Assembly (NCBI GenBank): GCA_949841365.1
Contig: CATKZI010000003.1
Span: forward strand, 62,001-126,000
Length of the DNA stretch: 64,000 bases
From: an uncultured Candidatus Melainabacteria bacterium
Lineage (GTDB): Bacteria; Cyanobacteriota; Vampirovibrionia; Gastranaerophilales; Gastranaerophilaceae
Reading direction: 5' to 3'
Position numbers and translations under genes: made by a program. The notes beneath the pieces are model-generated. The model worked only from the letters and a program-made list of their open reading frames with translations, made no database searches and was not told where the DNA came from. The first letter of the stretch is position 1; every line of letters begins with the position of its first letter. This document shows, in pieces, positions 8,887 to 16,689 of this stretch.

Positions 8887-8971
8887 TAAATTTCTCATAA
8901 AAAGCAATTTTTGCAAACAAAATGTTTTTATATAAGTAAGGTAGGTTAAAATTAAATTTAGAGGTTAGGTT

Positions 8972-9826
8972 ATGTTCAACAGTAGTATGGCAGCACCCGG
9001 AATGTACGGCATTGCTCCGAATTATTACACAAATCAAATCGCGATGAACGATTTGTCAGGACTTGATTTGTATGCCCCGACCGGCATGGCAATGGATCCG
9101 ATGCTCACAATGAACGGAAGTATTTTCGGCTCACCGATGATGGGAATGGGCGGCTTCGGCTATGGCGGAATAGGTATGGGAATGCCTTATCCGATGATGG
9201 GCGGAAACGGAAATTACGAAGATTACTACAGAAATTATGAAAGATACCAAGATTTCATGATTAATAATCAGGTTCGCCAGCAGCAAAGAATGCGAAATGC
9301 TGATTTGCAGTTGAACTCACCGCAAGAAGGTATTCAAAAACAAGCCGCAATACTTCACGAAAAAATTATGCGCAACGAACAGGAACAAATCTTGCAAGCA
9401 TACGCATCATTTAAAGAAAGTGTAAGAAGTTTGTATGGCGATCAGGCAAGTGATGAACAAATCGCCAATAGAGCAAGCACTTTATATGCACAGATAACAG
9501 GAAAATCAATACCTGATGACATCCGAGAACACGGCAGAGATTCTTTAACCCAAGGATTTATGCAAACAGTAACCTTCGGATTAGCTGACGGAAAATCAGC
9601 CGAAGAAAATATATCAGCATTGACGGGACAACCTGTTGGCAGAAAAGATAAAACCAAAAAGGTAATAGGTAATGTAGCCGGCGGTGCACTGGTAGGCGGT
9701 GCAACATTCTGTGTAGCGTCTCCTTTACTAAAAGCACTAAAAGTATCAGCCAAGAGCAAAACTTTCTGGGGAATACTTGCAGGTGCAGTAGCAGGTATCG
9801 GAACAGCAATAGCAACATCAAGATAA
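8972..9826 (+). CDS. Lineage-specific protein with Gly/Met-rich N-terminus and hydrophobic C-terminus
   Basis: 284 residues, no family recognised. Residues 1-75 are rich in Gly, Met, Pro and Tyr (for example GFGYGGIGMGMPYPMMGG), probably disordered. Residues about 75-170 are charged and helical, with several Gln/Glu-rich stretches. The C-terminal 70 residues contain two Gly/Ala-rich hydrophobic segments (VAGGALVGGATFCVASPLL and GILAGAVAGIGTAIAT) that could insert in membranes. No signal peptide is apparent. It has its own intrinsic terminator (9855-9885), and the start follows a GAGGTTAGGTT ribosome-binding region. Confidence 0.75.
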   Translation: MFNSSMAAPGMYGIAPNYYTNQIAMNDLSGLDLYAPTGMAMDPMLTMNGSIFGSPMMGMGGFGYGGIGMGMPYPMMGGNGNYEDYYRNYERYQDFMINNQVRQQQRMRNADLQLNSPQEGIQKQAAILHEKIMRNEQEQILQAYASFKESVRSLYGDQASDEQIANRASTLYAQITGKSIPDDIREHGRDSLTQGFMQTVTFGLADGKSAEENISALTGQPVGRKDKTKKVIGNVAGGALVGGATFCVASPLLKALKVSAKSKTFWGILAGAVAGIGTAIATSR

Positions 9827-9854
9827 AAAAATAGTGTGTAGTGTAGAATATTTT

Positions 9855-9885
9855 AAAGGTCGAGAAATCGACCTTTTATTTTTAT
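9855..9885 (+). terminator. Rho-independent terminator with GAAA tetraloop
   Basis: A 9-bp stem AAAGGTCGA/TCGACCTTT (9855-9863 with 9868-9876) closes a GAAA loop and is followed by a T-rich tail. It terminates the gene at 8972-9826. Confidence 0.85.
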
Positions 9886-9892
9886 AAATAAA

Positions 9893-9920
9893 ACCCGCAT
9901 CAAGGAGTTCAAATGCGGGT
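9893..9920. other. Stem-loop with ribosome-binding site in its loop, and a 14-codon ORF
   Basis: ACCCGCAT (9893-9900) pairs with ATGCGGGT (9913-9920). The 12-base loop contains AAGGAG, and the ATG in the 3' arm opens a 14-codon frame, MRVIKSVKETSPTL, ending at 9957. Read on the minus strand, the same hairpin is followed by TTTTATTT and could be a terminator. The function of either reading is unproved. Confidence 0.3.
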
Positions 9921-9971
9921 AATTAAATCAGTAAAAGAGACATCACCAACATTATGAAATACTTATTTTTT

Positions 9972-10000
9972 TTGTCAAATTTTTTGATTTGTAATATAAT
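9972..10000 (+). promoter_or_regulatory. Sigma-70-type promoter giving a predicted leaderless transcript
   Basis: TTGTCA (9972-9977), a 17-bp spacer and TATAAT (9995-10000). The ATG of the next gene begins six bases after the -10, where transcription would start, and no Shine-Dalgarno is present. Confidence 0.75.
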
Positions 10001-10006
10001 TTCATT

Positions 10007-10573
10007 ATGAAAAAACTTTTGGCAATACTGTTTTTACTTATGACATTACCTGCTGTTGCACAGGATTATCAAGATATCTCAAATCAGGCAAACATTTTGT
10101 ATGCGGGAAATGATATAAAAAATGCACAAGAACTTTTTTTAAGTATTCCCGAAGAAGAAAGAACAGCACAAAATTGGCTTCTTTTAGGCAATATTATGCA
10201 AGATAAAGGCGAGCTTGATAAAGCAGTTTTTATGTACAATAAAGCTATTCAAAAAGATGAAAAATATTATAAAGCTTATTATAATTTGGGCAATGTTTAC
10301 CTAAAAGACAGCAAACCGAATATGGCAATCGAACAATACAAAAAAGTTGTTAAGCTGAAACCTGAATACGCATACGGGCATTATAATCTTGCCTGTGCTT
10401 ATATAAAACTCGGTAAATATTCAAAAGCCAAATATGAACTTTTAACAGCAATCGACTTAAAAAATACGGTAGCAGATTTTCACTACAATTTAGCTTATGT
10501 ATACAAAAAATTAAACAAAGAAAAAGATGCTAAAAGATACATCGAATACTACAATAAACTTATGGAGCAATAA
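10007..10573 (+). CDS. Secreted TPR protein
   Basis: 188 residues: a cleavable signal peptide (MKKLLAILFLLMTLPAVAQ, cleavage probably after AVAQ), then about four TPR units. The cores NWLLLGNIMQDKGELDKAV, YKAYYNLGNVYLKDSKPNMA and AYGHYNLACAYIKLGKYSKA are textbook. It is probably a periplasmic scaffold. The start ATG falls at the expected transcription start of the upstream promoter, predicting a leaderless mRNA. The stop overlaps the HAD gene (TAATG), so the two are co-translated. Confidence 0.9.
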   Translation: MKKLLAILFLLMTLPAVAQDYQDISNQANILYAGNDIKNAQELFLSIPEEERTAQNWLLLGNIMQDKGELDKAVFMYNKAIQKDEKYYKAYYNLGNVYLKDSKPNMAIEQYKKVVKLKPEYAYGHYNLACAYIKLGKYSKAKYELLTAIDLKNTVADFHYNLAYVYKKLNKEKDAKRYIEYYNKLMEQ

Positions 10574-11259
10574 TGTATAAAGGAATAATTTTTGATTTTA
10601 ACGGGACATTATTTTTTGATTCCGAAAAGCACCTTGAAGCATGGCGTGAATTTTCAAAACGCGTAAGAAAAGAAACTTTTACCGATGATGAGATGCGTGA
10701 ATATATGTTTGGCAGAACAAATGAAGATATTCTGGCTTATCTCCTCGGCAGAAAACCTGAACCCGAACTTGTGGAAAAACTAGGCAAAGAAAAAGAAGCA
10801 GTTTACAGAGAAATGTGTAGAAAAGATTATAAGAACACAGTTCTTGCTCCCGGAGCTGTAGAATTTTTAGACTACTTAAAAGAAAACAATATTCCGACAA
10901 CGATTGCTACAATGTCTGAAAAAGATAACGTTGATTTCTACATAGAAGAATTTCAACTTTCGAGATGGTTTGACATAGATAAAATCGTATACGCAGACGG
11001 CACAATCCCCGGCAAACCCGCTCCCGATATTTACATAAAAGCAGCAAAAGTTTTAAATCTCGCTCCTAAAGAGTGTATTGTTGTCGAAGATGCAGTATCA
11101 GGCATAGAGGCAGCAAGAAGCGCAGGCATAGGCAAAATTATAGCAATAGCTTCAATGGAAAGTGTTGAATTATACAAAAATATTCCTGCCGTGTCGCAGA
11201 TTATCAAAAACTTTGACGAAATCGACAGAAATATTTTCAACATCAAATGTAATATTTAA
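10573..11259 (+). CDS. HAD-family phosphatase, beta-phosphoglucomutase-like
   Basis: 228 residues with a type I cap. Motif I is DFNGT (residues 8-12; Asp8 is the nucleophile), motif II is TIATMS, and motif III/IV are KPAPDIY and CIVVEDAVSGIEAARSAG. The second acidic residue of the usual DxD is Asn10, as occurs in a DFNGTLF subgroup of these enzymes; in ordinary members that residue is the general acid/base. The substrate is unknown; sugar phosphates are the usual ones. It is coupled to the TPR gene upstream by a one-base overlap. Confidence 0.9.
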   Translation: MYKGIIFDFNGTLFFDSEKHLEAWREFSKRVRKETFTDDEMREYMFGRTNEDILAYLLGRKPEPELVEKLGKEKEAVYREMCRKDYKNTVLAPGAVEFLDYLKENNIPTTIATMSEKDNVDFYIEEFQLSRWFDIDKIVYADGTIPGKPAPDIYIKAAKVLNLAPKECIVVEDAVSGIEAARSAGIGKIIAIASMESVELYKNIPAVSQIIKNFDEIDRNIFNIKCNI

Positions 11260-11290
11260 AAAATCACCAAGTTTCCTATGGTCTACATAG

Positions 11291-11383
11291 CAAAAAAAAG
11301 CCCCTTATCAGGGGCTAAACTTTGTAGGTAGGTAGGAATTTAAAAATCTCTCTCTTAATATCTCGTTTTATTTAATGTTTACA
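11291..11383 (-). ncRNA. Candidate small RNA with C/U-rich anti-Shine-Dalgarno stretch
   Basis: On the minus strand this segment begins just below a promoter-like element (11384-11417). It runs through a single-stranded TCCTACCTACCTAC tract and ends in AGCCCC-TGATAA-GGGGCT followed by eight T, a strong intrinsic terminator (11291-11316). No open frame of useful length is seen. The C/U-rich tract is complementary to GGTAGG-type ribosome-binding sites, a common small-RNA design. Alternatively the hairpin only terminates the MFS gene lying 370 bases upstream on the same strand. Confidence 0.4.
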
Positions 11384-11449
11384 TATATATAAAGTATATA
11401 TGAGTTATCTAATTTCAAAGATTACCCTATTTGTTACATTAGTTAACAC
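11384..11449 (-). promoter_or_regulatory. Bipartite promoter motif, copy A
   Basis: On the minus strand: TGTTAAC-TA-ATGTAACAA, 13 bases, TGAAATTA (11417-11410), 9 bases, TATATACTTTATATATA (11400-11384). The same parts with the same 13- and 9-base spacings occur upstream of the small gene at 29349. This looks like a repeat-binding activator site joined to a special -10 region. Confidence 0.5.
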
Positions 11450-11478
11450 TTGATTTTTCAAATTGCTTGTAATACAAT
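11450..11478 (+). promoter_or_regulatory. Sigma-70-type promoter for the small gene at 11510
   Basis: TTGATT (11450-11455), 17-bp spacer, TACAAT (11473-11478). It is followed by a GGAG ribosome-binding site and the ATG at 11510, and runs divergently from copy A of the bipartite motif. Confidence 0.65.
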
Positions 11479-11509
11479 AATAAAGTTCGACATGGTATAG
11501 GAGTTAGGA

Positions 11510-11686
11510 ATGTTAGTTTCATCAATAGCACGTTTTAATGCACTGAAAAATGCCGTACAAACGCAAACTCAGGCGACTATAAATTCTTTTCACGGAGTGC
11601 AAAATATCAATCAACAACAATCCTTTAATCCGTTTTCTCTTGATAATTTAAAGTCTGCAATTAATAAATTAAATATTTTAGCTTAA
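11510..11686 (+). CDS. Small hypothetical protein, 58 residues
   Basis: Translates as MLVSSIARFNALKNAVQTQ..., ending in ...INKLNILA. The support is a near-consensus promoter (11450-11478), a TAGGAGTTAGG ribosome-binding site directly before the ATG, and an uninterrupted 58-codon frame that fills the gap. It is rich in Gln, Asn and Ser, with no signal peptide or membrane helix. Its last four bases overlap the convergent MFS gene. No family recognised. Confidence 0.65.
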   Translation: MLVSSIARFNALKNAVQTQTQATINSFHGVQNINQQQSFNPFSLDNLKSAINKLNILA

Positions 11687-12843
11687 TCTTTAAACAATTC
11701 TTTTACTAATACAGAACACACAGCAGGTATTATTGCAACCGCAATAAGTACGTTTGTTATACCAAAATTTTCTGCGACAAACCCGAGCGCTGACATAACT
11801 ATTGCAATTACACCCCACGAGAAACCGTTTATAAATCCTGCAATTATACTTTTATATTCGGGTAAAACTCTTTGTGCCATAACCATTGTAACAGGAGTTG
11901 CCATCATTGTTAAAAAGCCCATGACTACAAATATTACAAGCGAAAGGATTGAATATTTTTGATAAGTCATGATAAACAACAACAATAAAGGGAATGTTGA
12001 AATCATTGAAATATAAAATACATTTTTTGCCCCGATACGCTTTTCAACATAACCGCTCACCAATGAGGCAATACCGCCTGCAAATATAAACATAAACAAT
12101 GCCGCGCCGATATAAAACGGTCTGTGTCCCATGTTTTTCCACAAAAACGGAAGCAGGATAAAACATGACGACTGTACCACGGTTTTTAACATAGCAATAA
12201 CATTTAAAATATTAAGCTTATGATTTGTTAAAATTCTTTTAAAAGCAACTTTAAAATCAATTTTTGGAATTTCATTTTTTACATTAGAAATTTTCGGAAC
12301 AAGTTTGAACATTAAAAACGCCCAGATTATACCCAATACAGACATAAACGGCATTTTGTTCATTCCAAGGAATTGCGTTACCGACGATGACACAATCGGT
12401 CCTAAAGAATACCCCAGAGTTCCCATAGCCAAAAATACAGCCATAGCCTTTGTTGCACCTTTTGAAAAACGGGAAGCCAGTCCCAAAGCCTGCGGATGAA
12501 AGAAACTTGAACCGATACTGCCAAGAATTATAAAAAATACAAGCAGATAAACATTATTTGACAAAACCGAAAGCGGAATAAATACTGATGATAAAATTAG
12601 TCCCCAGAATATAAAATGACGTCTTAAAACATTATCTGCAAAATATCCGAATAAGGGCTGTAAAAGAGACGAGAATATATGCGACACTGTTAAAACAACA
12701 GTCGCAATTGCCATAGAAATCCCAATTTTTGCAGCAATGAACGGCATAATGGGATTTAAAACACCCGTGTAAACATCATTTATAAAATGCCCGCCCGAAA
12801 GCCAAATAAGCGCTTTTTTATTTTGAGGTAAATTGTTTTCCAT
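11683..12843 (-). CDS. MFS exporter, fosmidomycin-resistance (Fsr) type
   Basis: 386 residues and about twelve membrane helices. Near the N-terminus it has LSGGHFINDVYTGVLNPIMPFI, and in the first half GSIGSSFFHPQALGLASR, both typical of the Fsr branch of the major facilitator superfamily. PLFGYFADNVLRR is the loop 2-3 motif. I start it at the ATG at 12843; an upstream in-frame TTG at 12861 would add six residues, with no better ribosome-binding site. It lies 31 bases after lgt on the same strand. Substrate unknown; Fsr homologues expel fosmidomycin and other small molecules. Confidence 0.88.
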   Translation of the reverse strand: MENNLPQNKKALIWLSGGHFINDVYTGVLNPIMPFIAAKIGISMAIATVVLTVSHIFSSLLQPLFGYFADNVLRRHFIFWGLILSSVFIPLSVLSNNVYLLVFFIILGSIGSSFFHPQALGLASRFSKGATKAMAVFLAMGTLGYSLGPIVSSSVTQFLGMNKMPFMSVLGIIWAFLMFKLVPKISNVKNEIPKIDFKVAFKRILTNHKLNILNVIAMLKTVVQSSCFILLPFLWKNMGHRPFYIGAALFMFIFAGGIASLVSGYVEKRIGAKNVFYISMISTFPLLLLFIMTYQKYSILSLVIFVVMGFLTMMATPVTMVMAQRVLPEYKSIIAGFINGFSWGVIAIVMSALGFVAENFGITNVLIAVAIIPAVCSVLVKELFKD

Positions 12844-12874
12844 AACAAAATTAAACGTCAAAAAAATATTAAAA

Positions 12875-13642
12875 TCAATTCTTACAACGTATTAATCCGA
12901 CAATTCCAACAATCAGCAAAATCACTGAAACTACCTGAGCCACAGGAAATCCCGCAATATCCATAACACTATCTACGCGTAAATGTTCAACAAAAATCCT
13001 CACACACGCATATAAAATCAAATATGAACAAGCAATACAGCCTTCACGCGCACCTTTTTTGAACATGAAAAGCAAAACAAGAAAAATACAAAAATCCAAA
13101 ATACTTTCATAAAGGAAAGTCGGATGAAAATATTCAAAATTAATATATTCTAAAGGTCTGTGAGAAAGCGGAATAAACAATTTCCACGGCAAATTCGTCG
13201 GGATTCCAAAAGCCTCCGAGTTAAAGAAGTTCCCCCATCTTCCGATACTTTGCGCCAATGCTGTCGCACACAAAAACACGTCCGCAAGCTTCAAAAAACT
13301 TATTTTATATATTTTCGAAAACACATAAAGCGAAATAATTCCTACAATTATCATTCCGTGGATAGAAAGTCCGCCCTGTCTTATGTTAAAAATTTCAAAA
13401 GGGTGAGCGACATAGTATGAATAATTCACCGCGCAATAATATAATCTTGCACCCAAAATCCCCAAAATTATCATATATGGCGTAAAATCAAAAATATATG
13501 AAACTCTATCATAATATTTTTTATACAAAAAATCCGCCGTATAAACTCCAACAAATATTGCAACAGCAAGAATTATCCCGTAATAATAAACAGGAAATCC
13601 AAAAATATTAAATGCAATTTCTCCAGGGGAACTAATCGGCAT
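12875..13642 (-). CDS. lgt: Prolipoprotein diacylglyceryl transferase
   Basis: Attaches diacylglycerol to the lipobox cysteine of prolipoproteins, in the inner membrane. The 255-residue protein has seven helices and the Lgt signature QSIGRWGNFFNSEAFG, with catalytic-region GGLSIHG and HPTFLYES downstream; RIFVEHLRVD near the C-terminus is also conserved. It overlaps by 11 bases the end of a gene whose product carries a lipobox, a likely substrate. Confidence 0.96.
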   Translation of the reverse strand: MPISSPGEIAFNIFGFPVYYYGIILAVAIFVGVYTADFLYKKYYDRVSYIFDFTPYMIILGILGARLYYCAVNYSYYVAHPFEIFNIRQGGLSIHGMIIVGIISLYVFSKIYKISFLKLADVFLCATALAQSIGRWGNFFNSEAFGIPTNLPWKLFIPLSHRPLEYINFEYFHPTFLYESILDFCIFLVLLFMFKKGAREGCIACSYLILYACVRIFVEHLRVDSVMDIAGFPVAQVVSVILLIVGIVGLIRCKN

Positions 13643-14195
13643 GGCTTTTTAAAAGTTCTTCCAAAGCCTTGATACTTGCGTCAACCTCAGCTTTATCAGA
13701 TGCTGACGGAGATTTTTCCAAATATAACTTATAGTCTGAAATTGAATTGTTAATTACATTGGTCAATGTTGATTTTGCAATATCAGAAAGCTTAACATCT
13801 TCTTTTTCATCATCGTTTTTTTCAATTGTACCGTCATCTTTAACTTCAACATCGCCTGAAATAATATCTTTGGCAAGATTTTCCTCAGCAACGGCAAGAG
13901 AATAGTATGCATCTGCAAAATCAGGATTTAATTTTATAGCATCATTATAAGTTTTTACGGCATTAGCATAATCCTCAGCTTTTGTATAAGCAACTGCAAG
14001 ATTATATTGGGTTTCAAATACACTTCCGTCCAAATCTACACTTGATTTTAACCTTTCAATAGCAGAAACATAATCACCTTTGTCCATAAAGTCTTTTGCT
14101 TTATTGTTAAGTTCCTGAACAGCAAAGTTATTAATACATGCCGTTGAAATTACGGAAATGAATAAGATACTTGCTAGTAAAAAAGCTTTTTTCAT
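13632..14195 (-). CDS. TPR lipoprotein
   Basis: 187 residues. The signal peptide MKKAFLLASILFISVISTAC ends in a type II lipobox (ISTAC), so the mature protein should begin at a lipidated Cys20. Two to three TPR units follow (DYVSAIERLKSSVDLDGSVFE, YNLAVAYTKAEDYANAVKTY, ADAYYSLAVAEENLAK), then a long acidic helical region (EKNDDEKEDVKLSD) and a final helix. A GAGG ribosome-binding site precedes the ATG. The neighbouring lgt encodes the enzyme that would lipidate it. Confidence 0.88.
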   Translation of the reverse strand: MKKAFLLASILFISVISTACINNFAVQELNNKAKDFMDKGDYVSAIERLKSSVDLDGSVFETQYNLAVAYTKAEDYANAVKTYNDAIKLNPDFADAYYSLAVAEENLAKDIISGDVEVKDDGTIEKNDDEKEDVKLSDIAKSTLTNVINNSISDYKLYLEKSPSASDKAEVDASIKALEELLKSHAD

Positions 14196-14293
14196 GCTAT
14201 AATCATCCTCATAAAATAAACGTAATTCTGATTATAAAATAAGCAAATAATTTTGGCAAATTTTATAAAAAAAAGTTACAATGTGAGGTTAAT

Positions 14294-14536
14294 ATGTCAG
14301 AAGACAAAGTTGTTCAATTAGGAGCTAAAAAAAGAGAAACTACACAGGATGAGCCGGTTTACTGCAGTTTTTGCGGACGTCCGAACACGCAGGTAATCAA
14401 AATGATTCAAGGACCCGGTGTTAACATTTGCTCAGAATGCACAATGATTGCAGTTCAATATTTAATACTAAATGACAGAATGCCGTCAGCGGAAGCTCAG
14501 GCTATTCTTGATGCATTCTGGGGAAAAGCAAGATAA
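14294..14536 (+). CDS. Stand-alone ClpX-type C4 zinc-finger protein
   Basis: 80 residues. Residues about 24-50 form the ClpX N-terminal zinc-binding domain: CSFC...IKMIQGPGVNICSEC, with four Cys as CxxC-x19-20-CxxC, the segment ClpX uses for dimerisation and substrate or adaptor binding. The AAA+ domain that should follow is absent; the frame ends after a 30-residue helical tail and the next gene starts in the TAATG overlap. It is thus a complete small protein, not an obvious truncation. A GTGAGG ribosome-binding site and a TACAAT -10 lie upstream. It heads the run that contains the ATPase-less Clp_N protein. Confidence 0.88.
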   Translation: MSEDKVVQLGAKKRETTQDEPVYCSFCGRPNTQVIKMIQGPGVNICSECTMIAVQYLILNDRMPSAEAQAILDAFWGKAR

Positions 14537-16020
14537 TGCAGCAGCTTAATCCGTTTGAAATTAAAGCAGAAATTGCTAAGATTTACACTGAACTCGACGG
14601 TGTAAAAGATTTTGCAAGCTATGAAATTCATTACAGAACACTTGATGCGCAAACAGATAAAAGTGTTATTGTAAAGCTTTTATTTAAAGAGATTGGCAAA
14701 AACGGCAATTTAACAAAGTTTTTGCTTGTCAGATACTGCGAAGCAAAAGACTTGATTGAACGTTTGTGGGGTATAATAAAAAATAATCTTGCATCAAATC
14801 AGGCAAAAATTTTTGCATTGGATTTACTGAGAGATATTGATACAAACTGGTCTTACGAGGAATGCGGGCAGTATTTGGATAATCCCGATGAGTTTGTAGA
14901 TGCGGACACAAGAAAAATTCTTGATAATGCAATTGTAAATCCCGAAGTTCAAATTGATTTTCTAGACTTTTTAAACTCATTACCCGACAATGACAAAGTT
15001 ATTCTGCTAAACTCGCTCGGCAATGATTATTCAAAAGATGAACTTGCAAACATGCTTGTTCCCGTATATTTATCAATGCCTGACACGGAAGCGGGGAAAA
15101 CTGCTCTTGACATTTTGGGAAATTCCAAATCTCAGCTTGCATACCATGCCTTAAACGCATCTTTGGAAACTGCAGATGAAAACTTAATTCCCGCAATCAA
15201 GAAAAATATTTCCACATTGAAACTTGCAGGTATAAGAGAAGATAATACAATTGAATTTTATAAAAATATTCTGAAAGATTCAAAACCTTACAAGTTCTGC
15301 ATAACCTATCCTGACGGGCATGGGAATCAGGCGGTTATTGTGTCAAGAATTAATAAACAGGGGAAAGTTCAATTTGTTGCAATCGTAATTGATGATTACA
15401 AGGGGGTTAAAGACTGTTTTGGGTTTAACGAAATTTCAAAATTTGAATGCAACGCAATTATCGAAAGATTTTACAGAGGTCAAAGGGCTTTGGATTTAGA
15501 ACCGGAAGTTTTGAAAGCGATTCTTGTCAGAGCTGAAAAGCTTTCTAAAATGCCTTATGAATATGTTTGCTGGAGAAATTTGCTTATAGATATTGAACCT
15601 GCAGAGTTGAAATTAAACTATAAAGTTAAACAATTGACTGAGCAGGAATTTGAAAGTATTTTACAATGTGATTTTACGGATTTCTGGTTCTTAAACAGCA
15701 CATACAGCGATGAATTTGAGGAGTTCTTGAAACTTCTTGACGACCCGAAAGATTTTGAAAGACTTATTGACGAAAATGTTGAAAAAATCTTTTTCTCAGA
15801 GGAATACAGAGTTTGGTCAGAAAGAATTTTAAATGTTTCGTTACTAAAACACCTTGCAGGTGATGAAAAAACTGCACAAAATTTATATTCTTTGTATAAT
15901 GATAAAACATTGAAACGTGAATTTTTCAAAAACATCATCAGAAAAAGTATTTATGAATACTTCTTTGCAAAAAAAGATAAAAAAAGAGTTCAAGCGATAG
16001 AAGAAATGTGGGTAAAATAA
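14536..16020 (+). CDS. Large protein of unknown function, HEAT-like N-terminal half
   Basis: 494 residues, no family I can name with confidence. Residues about 1-240 are regular helical pairs (for example ANMLVPVYLSMPDTEAGKTALDILGNSKSQLAYHALNASLETADE) that look like HEAT/ARM repeats. Residues about 250-350 contain a beta-rich segment, ITYPDGHGNQAVIVSRINKQ, then VAIVIDDYKGVKDCFGF. The C-terminal 130 residues are helical and charged. It is cytoplasmic by composition. It is coupled by one-base overlaps to the ClpX-type zinc finger upstream and to ruvX downstream. Confidence 0.8.
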   Translation: MQQLNPFEIKAEIAKIYTELDGVKDFASYEIHYRTLDAQTDKSVIVKLLFKEIGKNGNLTKFLLVRYCEAKDLIERLWGIIKNNLASNQAKIFALDLLRDIDTNWSYEECGQYLDNPDEFVDADTRKILDNAIVNPEVQIDFLDFLNSLPDNDKVILLNSLGNDYSKDELANMLVPVYLSMPDTEAGKTALDILGNSKSQLAYHALNASLETADENLIPAIKKNISTLKLAGIREDNTIEFYKNILKDSKPYKFCITYPDGHGNQAVIVSRINKQGKVQFVAIVIDDYKGVKDCFGFNEISKFECNAIIERFYRGQRALDLEPEVLKAILVRAEKLSKMPYEYVCWRNLLIDIEPAELKLNYKVKQLTEQEFESILQCDFTDFWFLNSTYSDEFEEFLKLLDDPKDFERLIDENVEKIFFSEEYRVWSERILNVSLLKHLAGDEKTAQNLYSLYNDKTLKREFFKNIIRKSIYEYFFAKKDKKRVQAIEEMWVK

Positions 16021-16415
16021 TGTTCAAAATAATGGCACTTGATATCGGCACAAAAAGAATAGGGATTGCGCTAAGCGACTATTTGCTGATGCTCGCAAAC
16101 GGTCATTCTTACATTTCGCGCGACGACAATTCAGTTGAACAAATTCAAAAAATCGCTAAAGAAAATAACGTAAAAAAGATTGTTGCAGGAATCCCCTACA
16201 ATATGGACGGAACAGAAGGTTCTCAGGCTCAGGATTGCAGGGATTTTGCATCACAGATTACAGGTTTTGAAATAATTTTTGAGGACGAAAGACTAACCTC
16301 TGATACGGCAGAAGAAAATCTTCGCTCCAGAAAAATCGATTTCAGAAAAGAAAAGGGGCTTGTCGATATGGAAAGCGCCAGAATTATATTAGAACAGTAC
16401 TTAAGCAGACAATAA
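16020..16415 (+). CDS. ruvX: RuvX/YqgF-family nuclease
   Basis: RNase-H-fold protein of the YqgF family, implicated in 16S rRNA 5'-end processing and proposed as a Holliday-junction resolvase. LDIGTKRIGIALSD near the N-terminus holds the first catalytic Asp; VAGIPYNMDGTEG and FEDERLTS (second acidic residue) follow, and DMESARIILEQYL closes it. 131 residues is normal. I choose the ATG at 16020, overlapping the previous stop as TAATG, rather than an in-frame GTG 12 bases upstream. The DUF1292 gene follows, an order also known in Firmicutes. Confidence 0.93.
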   Translation: MFKIMALDIGTKRIGIALSDYLLMLANGHSYISRDDNSVEQIQKIAKENNVKKIVAGIPYNMDGTEGSQAQDCRDFASQITGFEIIFEDERLTSDTAEENLRSRKIDFRKEKGLVDMESARIILEQYLSRQ

Positions 16416-16431
16416 CGAAAGGAAACCTATT

Positions 16432-16689
16432 ATGGCAGAAGAAGATCAAATCATTGAAACCGTTGATGAGAACGGTAACGTAGTAAAATTCGAATTATTC
16501 GATATCGTTGAAGTTGACGAAAAAGAATACGCACTACTTTTACCTGCAGATGAAGAAGATGCAGACGAAGTTGTTCTTATGAGAATATCAAAAGACGGCG
16601 AAGAATACTTGTTTGAAACAATCGAAGACGATGCAGAATTCGAAAAAGTAGCAGAATATGTAGAAAATATGGAAGACGAAGAAGAATAA
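16432..16689 (+). CDS. DUF1292 family acidic protein (YrzB-like)
   Basis: 85 residues, very acidic. IIETVDENGNVVKFELFDIVEVDEKEYALLLP and the later EVVLMRISKDGEEYLFETIEDDAEFEKV are the DUF1292 pattern, a small beta-rich domain. Its function is unknown. Conserved adjacency to ruvX (yrrK-yrzB in Bacillus) supports the assignment. A GAAAGGAAACC ribosome-binding site precedes it, and its stop overlaps the Clp_N gene by one base (TAATG). Confidence 0.92.
   Translation: MAEEDQIIETVDENGNVVKFELFDIVEVDEKEYALLLPADEEDADEVVLMRISKDGEEYLFETIEDDAEFEKVAEYVENMEDEEE

Noticed and set aside
11393-11418. Standard TTGAAA/TATACT promoter within copy A of the bipartite motif
   Set aside because: The spacer would be only 14 bases, too short for ordinary sigma-70 recognition, so I describe it as a distinct conserved motif instead.
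16008-16020. GTG start of ruvX four codons upstream
   Set aside because: The ATG at 16020 forms the TAATG overlap used repeatedly in this operon and gives the usual ruvX N-terminus.
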